Shown piece after piece: positions 34,055-41,593 of a stretch of 64,000 bases of DNA (positions within the stretch are counted from its first letter, which is position 1; every line of letters begins with the position of its first letter). Below the pieces are notes generated by a model. The model worked only from the letters and a program-made list of their open reading frames with translations, was not told the origin of the DNA and did not search any database. Source of the stretch: Seleniibacterium sp963677135 (GTDB lineage Bacteria; Desulfobacterota; Desulfuromonadia; Desulfuromonadales; Geopsychrobacteraceae); assembly GCA_963677135.2 (NCBI GenBank), contig CAXXLS010000009.1, positions 342,068-406,067 of the forward strand. The letters run 5' to 3'. The translations under genes were made by a program, and so were the position numbers.

Positions 34055-34354
34055 TTGGCTCTCCTTCAGAAAGAGTGAACGATCCGTCCATACGAGATTA
34101 GCACAGGGCTATTTTGCTGTCAGCCACCGGTGGTCAGATTTTTTTGTTCGGTCATTTGTCCGTTGCTTCGGAACCCATAGCGCAGGTTGACGGCTCTCGC
34201 CAGTGAGGTTCTTTCAGTAATACAAGGTAAAACAGGGGTCGAAAAGAAATATTAAAAAGCTGGAACTTCCACCAGAAGTTAGCATAAACTTATTATCTGT
34301 ATCAAATGAATGTGCAGCCTGCTGCTGCCGAGATCATTAAGGAGGAGGAGTGAC
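34055..34354. other. Intergenic region between two barrel genes
   Basis: This 300-base AT-rich gap contains the ribosome binding sites of both genes (GAAGGAG on the minus strand, AAGGAGGAGGAG before ATG 34355). I see no gene or clear riboswitch. A TATTAAAAAG and TAAACTTATTATC stretch at 34250-34295 could hold the rightward promoter, but no convincing -35 was found. Confidence 0.4.
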
Positions 34355-35845
34355 ATGCAATCGAGAATGATCGCCCTGTTGTTTGTCCTGCTGGGTTTTT
34401 TCCCCAGTCTGGGCTTTGCCCTGGACACCTATTTCGCGTCCCCGCGCGCCATGGGAATGGGCGGAGCCAACGTCGCGTCGGTCAGGGATACCAGCGCCCA
34501 GTATTACAATCCGGCGGCCTTCGGTTTTATGGGCGACCCGGAAGCGGATACGGACAAATACGGGGTTGACGTCAAGGCCGCGGCCGGATATCGGCTGCAC
34601 AGCGATTTTGCCCAGTATGTTGACGATCTGAATGACATCGACCTGGATGAACTGGAAAACGGCATTGATAATGAGCAGGAATTGCAGGATCTGACCAAGC
34701 TTGCCGAGGCTCTCAACGCTGTTGACGAGGATAAGACCGGCGTCACCGCGGACGGCGATGGCGGTGTCGGCATCAGGGCAGGTCGCTTCGCTATCGGAGT
34801 CCGTTCCTATGGTGCTGCATCCGGGCGGGTTATCAACGTCGATACGGCCAACCTGGGGCTGTCCACCAATATGACCGAAGTGAACAACGATATCGAGACG
34901 GTTGCTATTGATGGTTATGATTCGGGCGGCTATGAAATTGCTTTGTTGACGGATGATCAGGTGACCGCACTGAGCGATGCCGGTTTCTCCGATGAAGCGA
35001 TCAGGCGGATAGATTATATCGCCGCTGATCAGGGGCTCTCCGGCAACGATCTGGATGGAGCCGTTGCGATTCTGACCGATGTGGCGGAGGCGACAACCAG
35101 TGCCGAAACAAGCGGAACGGAGACCTCACTGTCCGGCAACACCACCACCATCGAACTGAATGGCATCGGCATTGTCGAAGTGCCGATCAGCTACGGTTAT
35201 AAAATAACGCCCCATATCGCTGTCGGAGGGAACTTCAAGCTGATGCGGGGGCGGGTCTACAAGAACCAGGTGTCCATTTTTGATGAGGATACCGGTGATG
35301 CCCTGGCGGAAACTGACGAGCATTTCGAAGAAAGCATGACCTTTGGCATTGACCTGGGGGTGATGGCCCGCTACGGAGATTTCTCCCTGGGGCTGGTCGG
35401 GCGCAACCTGAACTCTCCCAAGTTCGACGGTTTTGAAAAGTCTGTCGTCCTTGAGAATGGTGAGCAGATCCTGCTCGAGACGGATGACGTGACGATTGAT
35501 CCCCAGGTGACTGCCGGCGTGGCCTGGATGCCCCTTGACACCGTCACCCTTGAGGCCAATGTCGATCTTCTCAAAAGCGAGACAACCTTCCCGGGGTATG
35601 ATACCCAGAATGTGTCTCTCGGCCTCGAGTGGGATGCCTTCCATATCGTCGCCCTGCGCCTGGGCGCCTATAAAAATCTGGCCAACAGCGATGTCGATCT
35701 GGTTTACACGGTCGGTCTGGGTCTCAACCTGTGGCTGGCCCGGCTGGATATCGCTGGCGCCTACGCCTCTGATTCCTATGAATATGACGGCGACGATGTG
35801 CCGCAGGAAGCCAGGGTGGCAGCGGCTCTCAGTGTGAATTTCTGA
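34355..35845 (+). CDS. OmpP1/FadL-TraF-like outer-membrane protein
   Basis: A 496-residue protein with a signal peptide (cleavage after LGFA) and the TraF-type (PF13729) or OmpP1/FadL-like beginning: SPRAMGMGGANVASV and YNPAAFGF, the family signature near residue 45. A middle insertion (residues about 85 to 270) is acidic and helical, then strands alternate up to a C-terminal SVNF ending in Phe. Despite the name TraF it is not evidence of conjugation: no other transfer genes are present. GGAGGAGGAG precedes the ATG. Hydrophobic compound uptake is a guess based on FadL-like relatives. Confidence 0.78.
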   Translation: MQSRMIALLFVLLGFFPSLGFALDTYFASPRAMGMGGANVASVRDTSAQYYNPAAFGFMGDPEADTDKYGVDVKAAAGYRLHSDFAQYVDDLNDIDLDELENGIDNEQELQDLTKLAEALNAVDEDKTGVTADGDGGVGIRAGRFAIGVRSYGAASGRVINVDTANLGLSTNMTEVNNDIETVAIDGYDSGGYEIALLTDDQVTALSDAGFSDEAIRRIDYIAADQGLSGNDLDGAVAILTDVAEATTSAETSGTETSLSGNTTTIELNGIGIVEVPISYGYKITPHIAVGGNFKLMRGRVYKNQVSIFDEDTGDALAETDEHFEESMTFGIDLGVMARYGDFSLGLVGRNLNSPKFDGFEKSVVLENGEQILLETDDVTIDPQVTAGVAWMPLDTVTLEANVDLLKSETTFPGYDTQNVSLGLEWDAFHIVALRLGAYKNLANSDVDLVYTVGLGLNLWLARLDIAGAYASDSYEYDGDDVPQEARVAAALSVNF

Positions 35846-35851
35846 AGATGA

Positions 35852-35887
35852 GATCGGCGGGGCATTTCCACCTGGAGGCCCCGCCGA
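35852..35887. terminator. Hairpin between convergent genes
   Basis: ATCGGCGGGGC and GCCCCGCCGAT form an 11-bp perfect stem with a 14-base loop, between the barrel gene and the RNA-binding protein gene. No T-run follows on either strand, so it is a weak or two-way terminator or a roadblock between the converging transcripts. Confidence 0.5.
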
Positions 35888-35893
35888 TTGAGG

Positions 35894-36241
35894 TTAGCGG
35901 TTTCTTTTCCGTCCTTTAGGCTCCCTCCGGCGGCGGCTGCGTTGCTCGGGGGCAGGGGCCTCTGGCTGATCGCCGGTCGGCGTTTTCGGTTTGGTCGGAG
36001 CGACCTTGATCTGGCGGTCCTGGATCAGGGTCCCGTCCAGTATGTTGAGGGCTTCCCGGTTCTCTTTTTCAGTGGCCATCTTGATGAAGGCGATGCCTTT
36101 GAACTGGCCACGGGCATCGTTGAGCATAAAGATGGAACGGACGGTCCCGCAGGTTGAGAACAGTTGTCGGAGTTCTTCTTCGGTCATCTCAAAGGGGAGC
36201 TGTGAAACGAATAATTCCTTGAGTTTGTCTTTTGCTGTCAT
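35894..36241 (-). CDS. RRM-type RNA-binding protein
   Basis: A 115-residue protein with one RNA-recognition motif: RNP2 is LFVSQLPF and RNP1 is FKGIAFIKM, where the usual G-F-G-F-V-x-F has some changes. The last 35 residues are rich in Pro, Arg and Lys, a disordered basic tail ending in RKRNR. Small RRM proteins occur in cyanobacteria and deltaproteobacteria, often tied to cold or stress. The start overlaps the ylqF stop by four bases (ATGA), so the two are translated together. Confidence 0.9.
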   Translation of the reverse strand: MTAKDKLKELFVSQLPFEMTEEELRQLFSTCGTVRSIFMLNDARGQFKGIAFIKMATEKENREALNILDGTLIQDRQIKVAPTKPKTPTGDQPEAPAPEQRSRRRREPKGRKRNR

Positions 36242-37104
36242 TGGTTTTTCCCGGCCCTTTCAAAAGCGCTATCCGTCTCATTCGGTTTTTCCAGACTGAT
36301 TTTTCCGAGTTTGCCCCCCCGTAGTTCACGCAGCAGCACTTCGGCGGCCCGATAGCGGTCGACCTCACCACCACTGAGCAGGCAGCCGCGTTTGCGGCCG
36401 ATCTCGTCCAGGAGATCCAGGGGCTTTTCCGGGAGGCTGTCAAGCTTGTAGCGTTCTTTGAGCTTGTCCGGGTAGTTCGCCCCCAGGTAATCAACCGTCA
36501 CCATGGCCACTTCCACCGAGTCATAGGCATCATCACCGATGGCACCGCTGGCGGCCAGGCGGCAGGCGCCGGCCATACTGTCAAGTATGGGCCAGAGGAT
36601 TCCAGGGGTGTCGGCGAGCAGGATTCCGTTGCGCAGATCTATCTGCTGGGGACAGGTGGTAATCGCCGGTTTGTCGCCCACCCGGGCGATCTTTTTGCCG
36701 GCGAGGGTGTTGATCAGGGTCGACTTGCCGACATTGGGAATCCCGACAATGAGGATCCGCAACGGTTTTCCGGACTGGACCCGCTGGCTGAGCATTTTGC
36801 GGCACAGCTTGGGAATCAGTCCGACATCACGTCGGTTTTTTGCTTCCAGAGAAAGGGCCTTGACCTCCTGCTGGCGTTCGAAATGCCTGATCCAGCTTCG
36901 GGTTGTATTCGGGTCGGCAAGATCGGCCTTGTTGAGAACTTTCAGACAAGGCTTGGTTTTACGCAGCCTTTCCAGTAACGGATTGGCGCTGCTGGCCGGC
37001 AACCTGGCATCGAGCACTTCAAGAACCAGGTCGATTTTGGGCATCATTTCGGCGATCTGTGCCCGGGCTTTTTTCATGTGTCCCGGGTACCATTCGATAA
37101 TCAT
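36238..37104 (-). CDS. ylqF: Ribosome biogenesis GTPase YlqF/RbgA
   Basis: A 288-residue circularly permuted GTPase. It starts MIIEWYPGHMKKA, the YlqF signature, with NKADL (G4) before GIPNVGKST (G1) and DTPGI (G3). It helps to build the 50S subunit at the central protuberance. ATG 37104 has a GAGA site; upstream codons lie within a repeat-like region. It leads a two-gene unit with the RRM protein. Confidence 0.93.
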   Translation of the reverse strand: MIIEWYPGHMKKARAQIAEMMPKIDLVLEVLDARLPASSANPLLERLRKTKPCLKVLNKADLADPNTTRSWIRHFERQQEVKALSLEAKNRRDVGLIPKLCRKMLSQRVQSGKPLRILIVGIPNVGKSTLINTLAGKKIARVGDKPAITTCPQQIDLRNGILLADTPGILWPILDSMAGACRLAASGAIGDDAYDSVEVAMVTVDYLGANYPDKLKERYKLDSLPEKPLDLLDEIGRKRGCLLSGGEVDRYRAAEVLLRELRGGKLGKISLEKPNETDSAFERAGKNQ

Positions 37105-37127
37105 GAGAGTCTCTTTTTCCTGTTCAG

Positions 37128-37316
37128 CCACGAAGGCACGAAGACACCAAGAGGTCGTTTTCAACGCAGGGGTGGAGAAGTGCGGAGGGCGCTGAGAAAG
37201 TCTCTTTTTGTTTTAAAACCAGTCAACACAAAGATTCTGCCCTGAAACAAGAGGATTTTCTGAGCAGATGCCTTTATGGTTCATAAGATCTCAGCGCGAC
37301 TCTGCGTCAAATATTT
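37128..37316. repeat. Dispersed-repeat-like segment upstream of ylqF
   Basis: The segment contains CCACGAAGGCACGAAGACACC (about 37131-37150) and, about 40 bases on, GCGGAGGGCGCTGAGAAA; on the other side, near 37293-37312, lies TCTCAGCGCGACTCTGCGTC, which is close to the second one in reverse. Motifs of this kind (CACGAAG and CGCxGAG tandems) recur in many environmental bacterial genomes between genes. It could be a decayed inverted repeat. Only one copy is in this window, so repetition is not shown. Confidence 0.45.
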
Positions 37317-37321
37317 ATTCT

Positions 37322-38401
37322 TTAGCTGCGCAGCTTCTGGATCAGCACCAGGTCGGCAAGGACCAGAGCCGTCATGGTTTCGACAATGGGAACGGCCCGC
37401 GGGACCACGCATGGGTCATGGCGCCCTTTGGCTTCCAAAACCGCGTCTTCACCGTCATAGGTGACGGTTTCCTGAGCCTGTCCGATGGTTGCCGGCGGCT
37501 TGAAGGCAACCCTGAAGTAGACAGGTTCGCCGTTGGAGATGCCCCCCTGGACTCCGCCGCTGTAGTTGGTCAGGGTGCCGAGTCGGCCGCTGCGCTGAAC
37601 GAACGGGTCGTTGTGCGCGGAACCGCGCATGCGGGCACCCTCAAAGCCGGAGCCGATTTCAAACCCTTTGGTTGCGGGCAGGGACAGCATGGCATGGGCG
37701 AGCATGGCTTCCAGGCGGTCAAAGACCGGCTCTCCGAGGCCGGCGGGCAGGTGGCGGCAGACACAGGTAATGACGCCGCCGACCGAGTCCTTCGCTTCGC
37801 GGGCGGCGACAATTTCTTCGGTCATTTTGGCTGCGGCCGCGGTATCCGGGCAGCGGATGTCATTTTCATCAACCTGGGCGCGAGTGATGGTATTTACATC
37901 GATATCGGCAGCGTCATGCTGGCCGACGCTGCTGACCCAGGCGACAATTTCGATACCGAATTGCTCAAGCAGGTAGATTTCGGCCAGCGCTCCAGCTGCG
38001 ACCCGGCCGATGGTTTCCCGCGCACTGGAACGGCCCCCGCCGCTCGAAGCGTGAATACCGTACTTGGCGCGGTAGGTGTAGTCGGCATGCGAAGGGCGCG
38101 GAATGGCACTCATGGAGCCGTAATCGCCGGGACGCTGATCCTTGTTCCTGACCAGCATGCCGATCGGCGTTCCAAGAGTCAGACCGTTTTCGACGCCGGA
38201 CAGAATCTGAACCTGGTCCGCCTCGTTGCGTTCGGTCCCCAGCTTGTTGCCGCCCGGACGGCGCCGGTCAAGCTGGGCCTGGATATCTGCCTCGCTCAGG
38301 GACATGCGCGGCGGGACGCCGTCGACAACAACGCCGACTCCGGCGCAGTGAGATTCACCAAACGTACTTATTCTGAAAAAACGACCAAAACTGCTCGACA
38401 T
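37322..38401 (-). CDS. aroC: Chorismate synthase
   Basis: A 359-residue protein with the chorismate synthase signatures: STFGESHCAGVGVVVDG near residue 15, RRPGGNKLGTERNEAD near residue 50, ASSGGGRSSARETIGRVAAGA near residue 120, and a C-terminal DPCVVPRAVPIVE. It uses reduced FMN to turn EPSP into chorismate. The gene is alone; 213 bases separate it from the SulP gene and its promoter probably lies in that gap. Sequence length is typical. Confidence 0.96.
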   Translation of the reverse strand: MSSSFGRFFRISTFGESHCAGVGVVVDGVPPRMSLSEADIQAQLDRRRPGGNKLGTERNEADQVQILSGVENGLTLGTPIGMLVRNKDQRPGDYGSMSAIPRPSHADYTYRAKYGIHASSGGGRSSARETIGRVAAGALAEIYLLEQFGIEIVAWVSSVGQHDAADIDVNTITRAQVDENDIRCPDTAAAAKMTEEIVAAREAKDSVGGVITCVCRHLPAGLGEPVFDRLEAMLAHAMLSLPATKGFEIGSGFEGARMRGSAHNDPFVQRSGRLGTLTNYSGGVQGGISNGEPVYFRVAFKPPATIGQAQETVTYDGEDAVLEAKGRHDPCVVPRAVPIVETMTALVLADLVLIQKLRS

Positions 38402-38614
38402 TGTTTCCTCTGCTCATCAGCGGGTGAGCTTGACTTAAGGTCACCTGCGGCTAACGTTAAACATTCATGGGGACGGTATCGCACTCGCAAGAGCATAGCA
38501 GAAAAGTGGCACAGTGGCTATGGAATCAGATCGCGGGTGTGAACGGGGTGACAAGCTGGCCGTCTCCGTGACCGCTGATTTCTCGGTGTCCCGGTAGGAG
38601 AGGAGGGGCGCGCG

Positions 38615-40018
38615 TTAATTCTGTTTGCTGAAGGCCTCGGTTTCGACTTCCGGAATCAGATCACGCATGGGATTTTTCTTGTTAATGACCTTATTGTGAA
38701 GGTAGAACAGGACCGTAAAGCCAGCGACCGCCGTGTTGAGATCAAAAATCACGGTCATCAGGGCCGAGCCGAGAATCATCAGCAGTTCACGGTTGGTGAC
38801 GAAGATTGCCTCATCATCATGGCGTGAAAAGAAAGGTTTGAACATTTTTGCCCGCCGGTTGGCGACCTCTTTGCAATACAGCCTTATGGGCATAAAGTCA
38901 AAGACATCATAGCCGACTTTGATCAGGACGCCGACAAAAACGGCTTTCGGGATCATGTTGATCAGGTCCTGGAAGAGAACCATTTCAATCAGGACAAAGA
39001 CTCCAACCATGATTCCGGAGAGGCGTAACGTGGAATTTTCCTTGATCATCAGAACCGAGCGGATGGTGGCCTGGGCTCCCGGAATCCCGCCGATGAAACT
39101 GATGGCGCCGTTGGCCAGTCCCTGGGCCATCAGTTCTTTGTTCTGCCTGGTTCGTTCGCCGCTCATCTTGTCGACGACCAGAGAGGTCAGCAGGGTATCA
39201 AGGTAACACAGCAGGGCGAGCTGGATGGCAAAGGGCAAGGCGGAGGACAGAATGGGGAGCGAGACGCTGCCCGGGATCTGGCTGGTGACCAGATCGAACA
39301 GGCCGCTCAGACCGTTGATGCCGCCGGACAGCTGGACTCTTTCGATGGGCAGCTGCAGGATTGCCGTGGCTGCGGTCATGCCGATGATGGCCAGCAGGGT
39401 CGCCGGAAGAAAGCGGGCGATCGGTCCGACCAGCATGCGCATGATCGGGGCCAGCCAGAAAATCAGCACCAGCGTGCCGATCGCAACCACCATGTTATGG
39501 AGAAGCGGCCCCTTCAGGGCGGTCTTTCCGGCCCAGCCGAACAGCACGTTTATCTGGTCGATCCAGATCAGCAACGCGATACCACTCATGAAGCCGGAGA
39601 CAACCACGTTGGGAACCAGGCTGATAAAGCGCCCCAGGCGCAGAATCCCCATGATCACCAGCAGAAGACCGCACATCAGGAAGACCAGGTTGATAAATTG
39701 GGAAGCTGGAATGGCGAGGGCCCCGCGGCCCACCTGTTCAACCGCATAGGTGACAACGACGGCGCTGACCGCGCTCATCGGGGCGGTCGGACCGGAACAC
39801 TGCACCCTGGTACCGCCAAAGACCGAGGTCACAAAGGCGATGACCCCGGCTGAAAACATTCCGGCAAATGCGCCCCTGCCGGAAAGAATGCCGAGGGCGG
39901 CTCCGAGGCTCAGGGCCACGAAACTGACCGTGAGGCCGGTCACGATGTTCTGAAAAATTTCGCTGAAATCCGTTTTTTTGACGGATGCCGGTTTGGAGTG
40001 CAAGAGATCCATGTCCAT
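38615..40018 (-). CDS. SulP-family anion transporter without STAS domain
   Basis: A 467-residue transporter with about 12 membrane helices. SulP features are IVTGLTVSFVALSLGAALG (helix 1 region), FGGTRVQCSGPTAPMS and VSGFMSGIALLIW. After the last helix only about 25 residues remain, so the cytoplasmic STAS domain of most SulP proteins is missing. In the same cluster lie an HTH-EIIA regulator (7 bases upstream) and a beta-carbonic anhydrase, so bicarbonate uptake, as in BicA-like SulP carriers, is a good guess. Sulfate is an alternative. Confidence 0.9.
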   Translation of the reverse strand: MDMDLLHSKPASVKKTDFSEIFQNIVTGLTVSFVALSLGAALGILSGRGAFAGMFSAGVIAFVTSVFGGTRVQCSGPTAPMSAVSAVVVTYAVEQVGRGALAIPASQFINLVFLMCGLLLVIMGILRLGRFISLVPNVVVSGFMSGIALLIWIDQINVLFGWAGKTALKGPLLHNMVVAIGTLVLIFWLAPIMRMLVGPIARFLPATLLAIIGMTAATAILQLPIERVQLSGGINGLSGLFDLVTSQIPGSVSLPILSSALPFAIQLALLCYLDTLLTSLVVDKMSGERTRQNKELMAQGLANGAISFIGGIPGAQATIRSVLMIKENSTLRLSGIMVGVFVLIEMVLFQDLINMIPKAVFVGVLIKVGYDVFDFMPIRLYCKEVANRRAKMFKPFFSRHDDEAIFVTNRELLMILGSALMTVIFDLNTAVAGFTVLFYLHNKVINKKNPMRDLIPEVETEAFSKQN

Positions 40019-40024
40019 TCTCGA

Positions 40025-40732
40025 TCAGCTCTGTTCAGGATGATTGAAAACCACGGGCCGTCCCATCTGACGCTTGATTCTCAGCAGGGCGGCAAAAATA
40101 TCCTCCCTGCTCGCCTCATTGACCAGGGCGGTCAGAAAGCCGGTATCGTGAAGGGCGAAGCCCAGCATTGACAGCAGGTGGAGGTGGGCGCGCAGGGTCG
40201 GGGCGATCAGGCAGATCAGGATTCTGACCGCTTTGCCGTCGAGGGCGGCGAAGTCGATTTCATTCTCCAGGAAGGCCAGGGTGACCACCGGTTTCGAAGA
40301 GTGCAGGAGGACCGGGTTGCGCGGGTGGGGGATGGCGATTCCGTCACCGACGGAGGTCGAGGCCAGCCGTTCGCGGGCGAGCAGAACCTGGTGAAGATAC
40401 GCGCGATCGACTTCGTCCGGCAGGCGCATCTGGTTGACCAGGTTGCGCAAAACCGCCTCCTTGTCATCCCCGCCGAGCCGGTAGATGATGCCGCCGGTCT
40501 CCAGGGATTCCGTCAGGGTCGGCAGGGGCTGGGATGCTGCCGCCGGTTCTTCGAAGGCTTCCGGTGCGAGTTTCATCCGTCTCGCAGTTGCCCAGTCCAG
40601 CAGTTCAGAGCGATTAAAGCGATGCTGCCCCTTGATACGGTAGGCCGGGATCGTTTCTTCCTTGATCCAGCGGTAAATACTTTTTTCCGATACCCGCAGC
40701 AATGCCGCGGCATCCTTGACAGATAGGTTCAT
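40025..40732 (-). CDS. Excisionase-type HTH fused to PTS EIIA (PtsN-like) domain
   Basis: The 235-residue protein joins an N-terminal MerR/excisionase-like helix-turn-helix (about 3 to 55: SVKDAAALLRVSEKSIYRWI, then HRFNRSELLDW) to a type-2 EIIA domain (about 85 to 230). The phosphorylatable His is in GDGIAIPHPRN, as in PtsN. It probably switches DNA binding in response to phosphorylation by the nitrogen PTS. ATG 40732 has GGAG seven bases upstream. It is co-transcribed with the SulP gene and divergent from carbonic anhydrase. Confidence 0.88.
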   Translation of the reverse strand: MNLSVKDAAALLRVSEKSIYRWIKEETIPAYRIKGQHRFNRSELLDWATARRMKLAPEAFEEPAAASQPLPTLTESLETGGIIYRLGGDDKEAVLRNLVNQMRLPDEVDRAYLHQVLLARERLASTSVGDGIAIPHPRNPVLLHSSKPVVTLAFLENEIDFAALDGKAVRILICLIAPTLRAHLHLLSMLGFALHDTGFLTALVNEASREDIFAALLRIKRQMGRPVVFNHPEQS

Positions 40733-40746
40733 TGTTGTCTCCATTT

Positions 40747-40839
40747 GGACAATTATGGACATTAGCCGTTTTTTGAGAAAAAAGTCAATTCAAAAAGTGA
40801 TTTCGCAATGAGTGCTTTTTCAAGGCTCTATGCTAAAAT
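40747..40839. promoter_or_regulatory. Divergent control region of the carbon cluster
   Basis: A direct repeat GGACA-ATTAT-GGACA (40747-40761; 10-bp period) lies close to the start of the HTH-EIIA gene and may be its operator. On the plus strand TGCTAAAAT (40831-40839) is an extended -10 element 29 bases before the carbonic anhydrase start. Both are assignments by pattern. Confidence 0.4.
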
Positions 40840-40867
40840 ACTCGAAAATTTTCGGGAGGACTTCGTC

Positions 40868-41563
40868 ATGGCTGATGTTTCACGGTTTATCAACGGCATT
40901 ATCAATTTTCAGCAGGAGCATTTCGGGAAAAATGCGGAACTTGCCAGTTCCCTCGTTGCTGGTCAGAAACCGCAGGCTCTGCTTATCGGCTGTTGTGATT
41001 CGCGGGTCGATCCCGCCCTGATGACCGACTGTTCTCCGGGGGAACTGTTTATTCTGCGCAATATTGCCAACCTGGTCCCTCCCTATCTGAAGAATGATGA
41101 TTATCATGGTGTCAGTTCCTCCATTGAATACGCGGTCTGCTTTCTGGAGGTGTCGGATATTATTGTCCTCGGCCATTCCGGTTGCGGCGGTATCGAGGCC
41201 CTGATGGCCTCTGCCGACGAGCAGAAAATCGGTGAGTTTATCGGAACCTGGGTGAATATCGCGGCTCCGGCACGCGACAAGGTGCTGACCGAAATGGCCG
41301 ATCAGCCCCGGGACAAGCAGCTCTGTGCCTGTGAAAAAGAGGCGATTCTGGTTTCTCTGAAGAACCTGATGACATTTCCGTGGGTTAAGGAGCGGGTAGC
41401 CCAGGGACGCCTGAGCCTGCATGGCTGGTATTATGACATCCGCAACGGCCGTCTGCAGTACTACAACCAACTGACCGGGGCTTTTGACGTGCTGGTCGAT
41501 CGCTATTCGCCGGCCAGAAGCGTGACCACCGGTGAAACGCCCCCCCCTGCCGCCGAAAAATGA
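40868..41563 (+). CDS. Beta-carbonic anhydrase
   Basis: A 231-residue enzyme. Zinc ligands and the active-site dyad are visible: CCDSRVDP near residue 43 (Cys, Asp, Arg) and HSGCGG near residue 103 (His, Cys). ELFILRNIANLVPP lies between. It converts CO2 and bicarbonate in the cytoplasm. ATG 40868 has GGGAGG at eight bases; the frame upstream is open but lacks a good site. It is divergent from the HTH-EIIA/SulP pair. Confidence 0.95.
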   Translation: MADVSRFINGIINFQQEHFGKNAELASSLVAGQKPQALLIGCCDSRVDPALMTDCSPGELFILRNIANLVPPYLKNDDYHGVSSSIEYAVCFLEVSDIIVLGHSGCGGIEALMASADEQKIGEFIGTWVNIAAPARDKVLTEMADQPRDKQLCACEKEAILVSLKNLMTFPWVKERVAQGRLSLHGWYYDIRNGRLQYYNQLTGAFDVLVDRYSPARSVTTGETPPPAAEK

Positions 41564-41593
41564 TCCGCTCGCTTCCGGAGGGGATAAGGGCGT

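Noticed and set aside
34355..35845. TraF-type barrel as a sign of a conjugative element
   Set aside because: PF13729-type TraF proteins are often chromosomal outer-membrane proteins; no other transfer, relaxase or integrase gene is present.
38500..38530. TGGCAC at 38508 as a second sigma-54 promoter
   Set aside because: No GC element ten bases after the GG.
37268..38542. 424-codon open frame on the plus strand
   Set aside because: Antisense to aroC, which has all family signatures.
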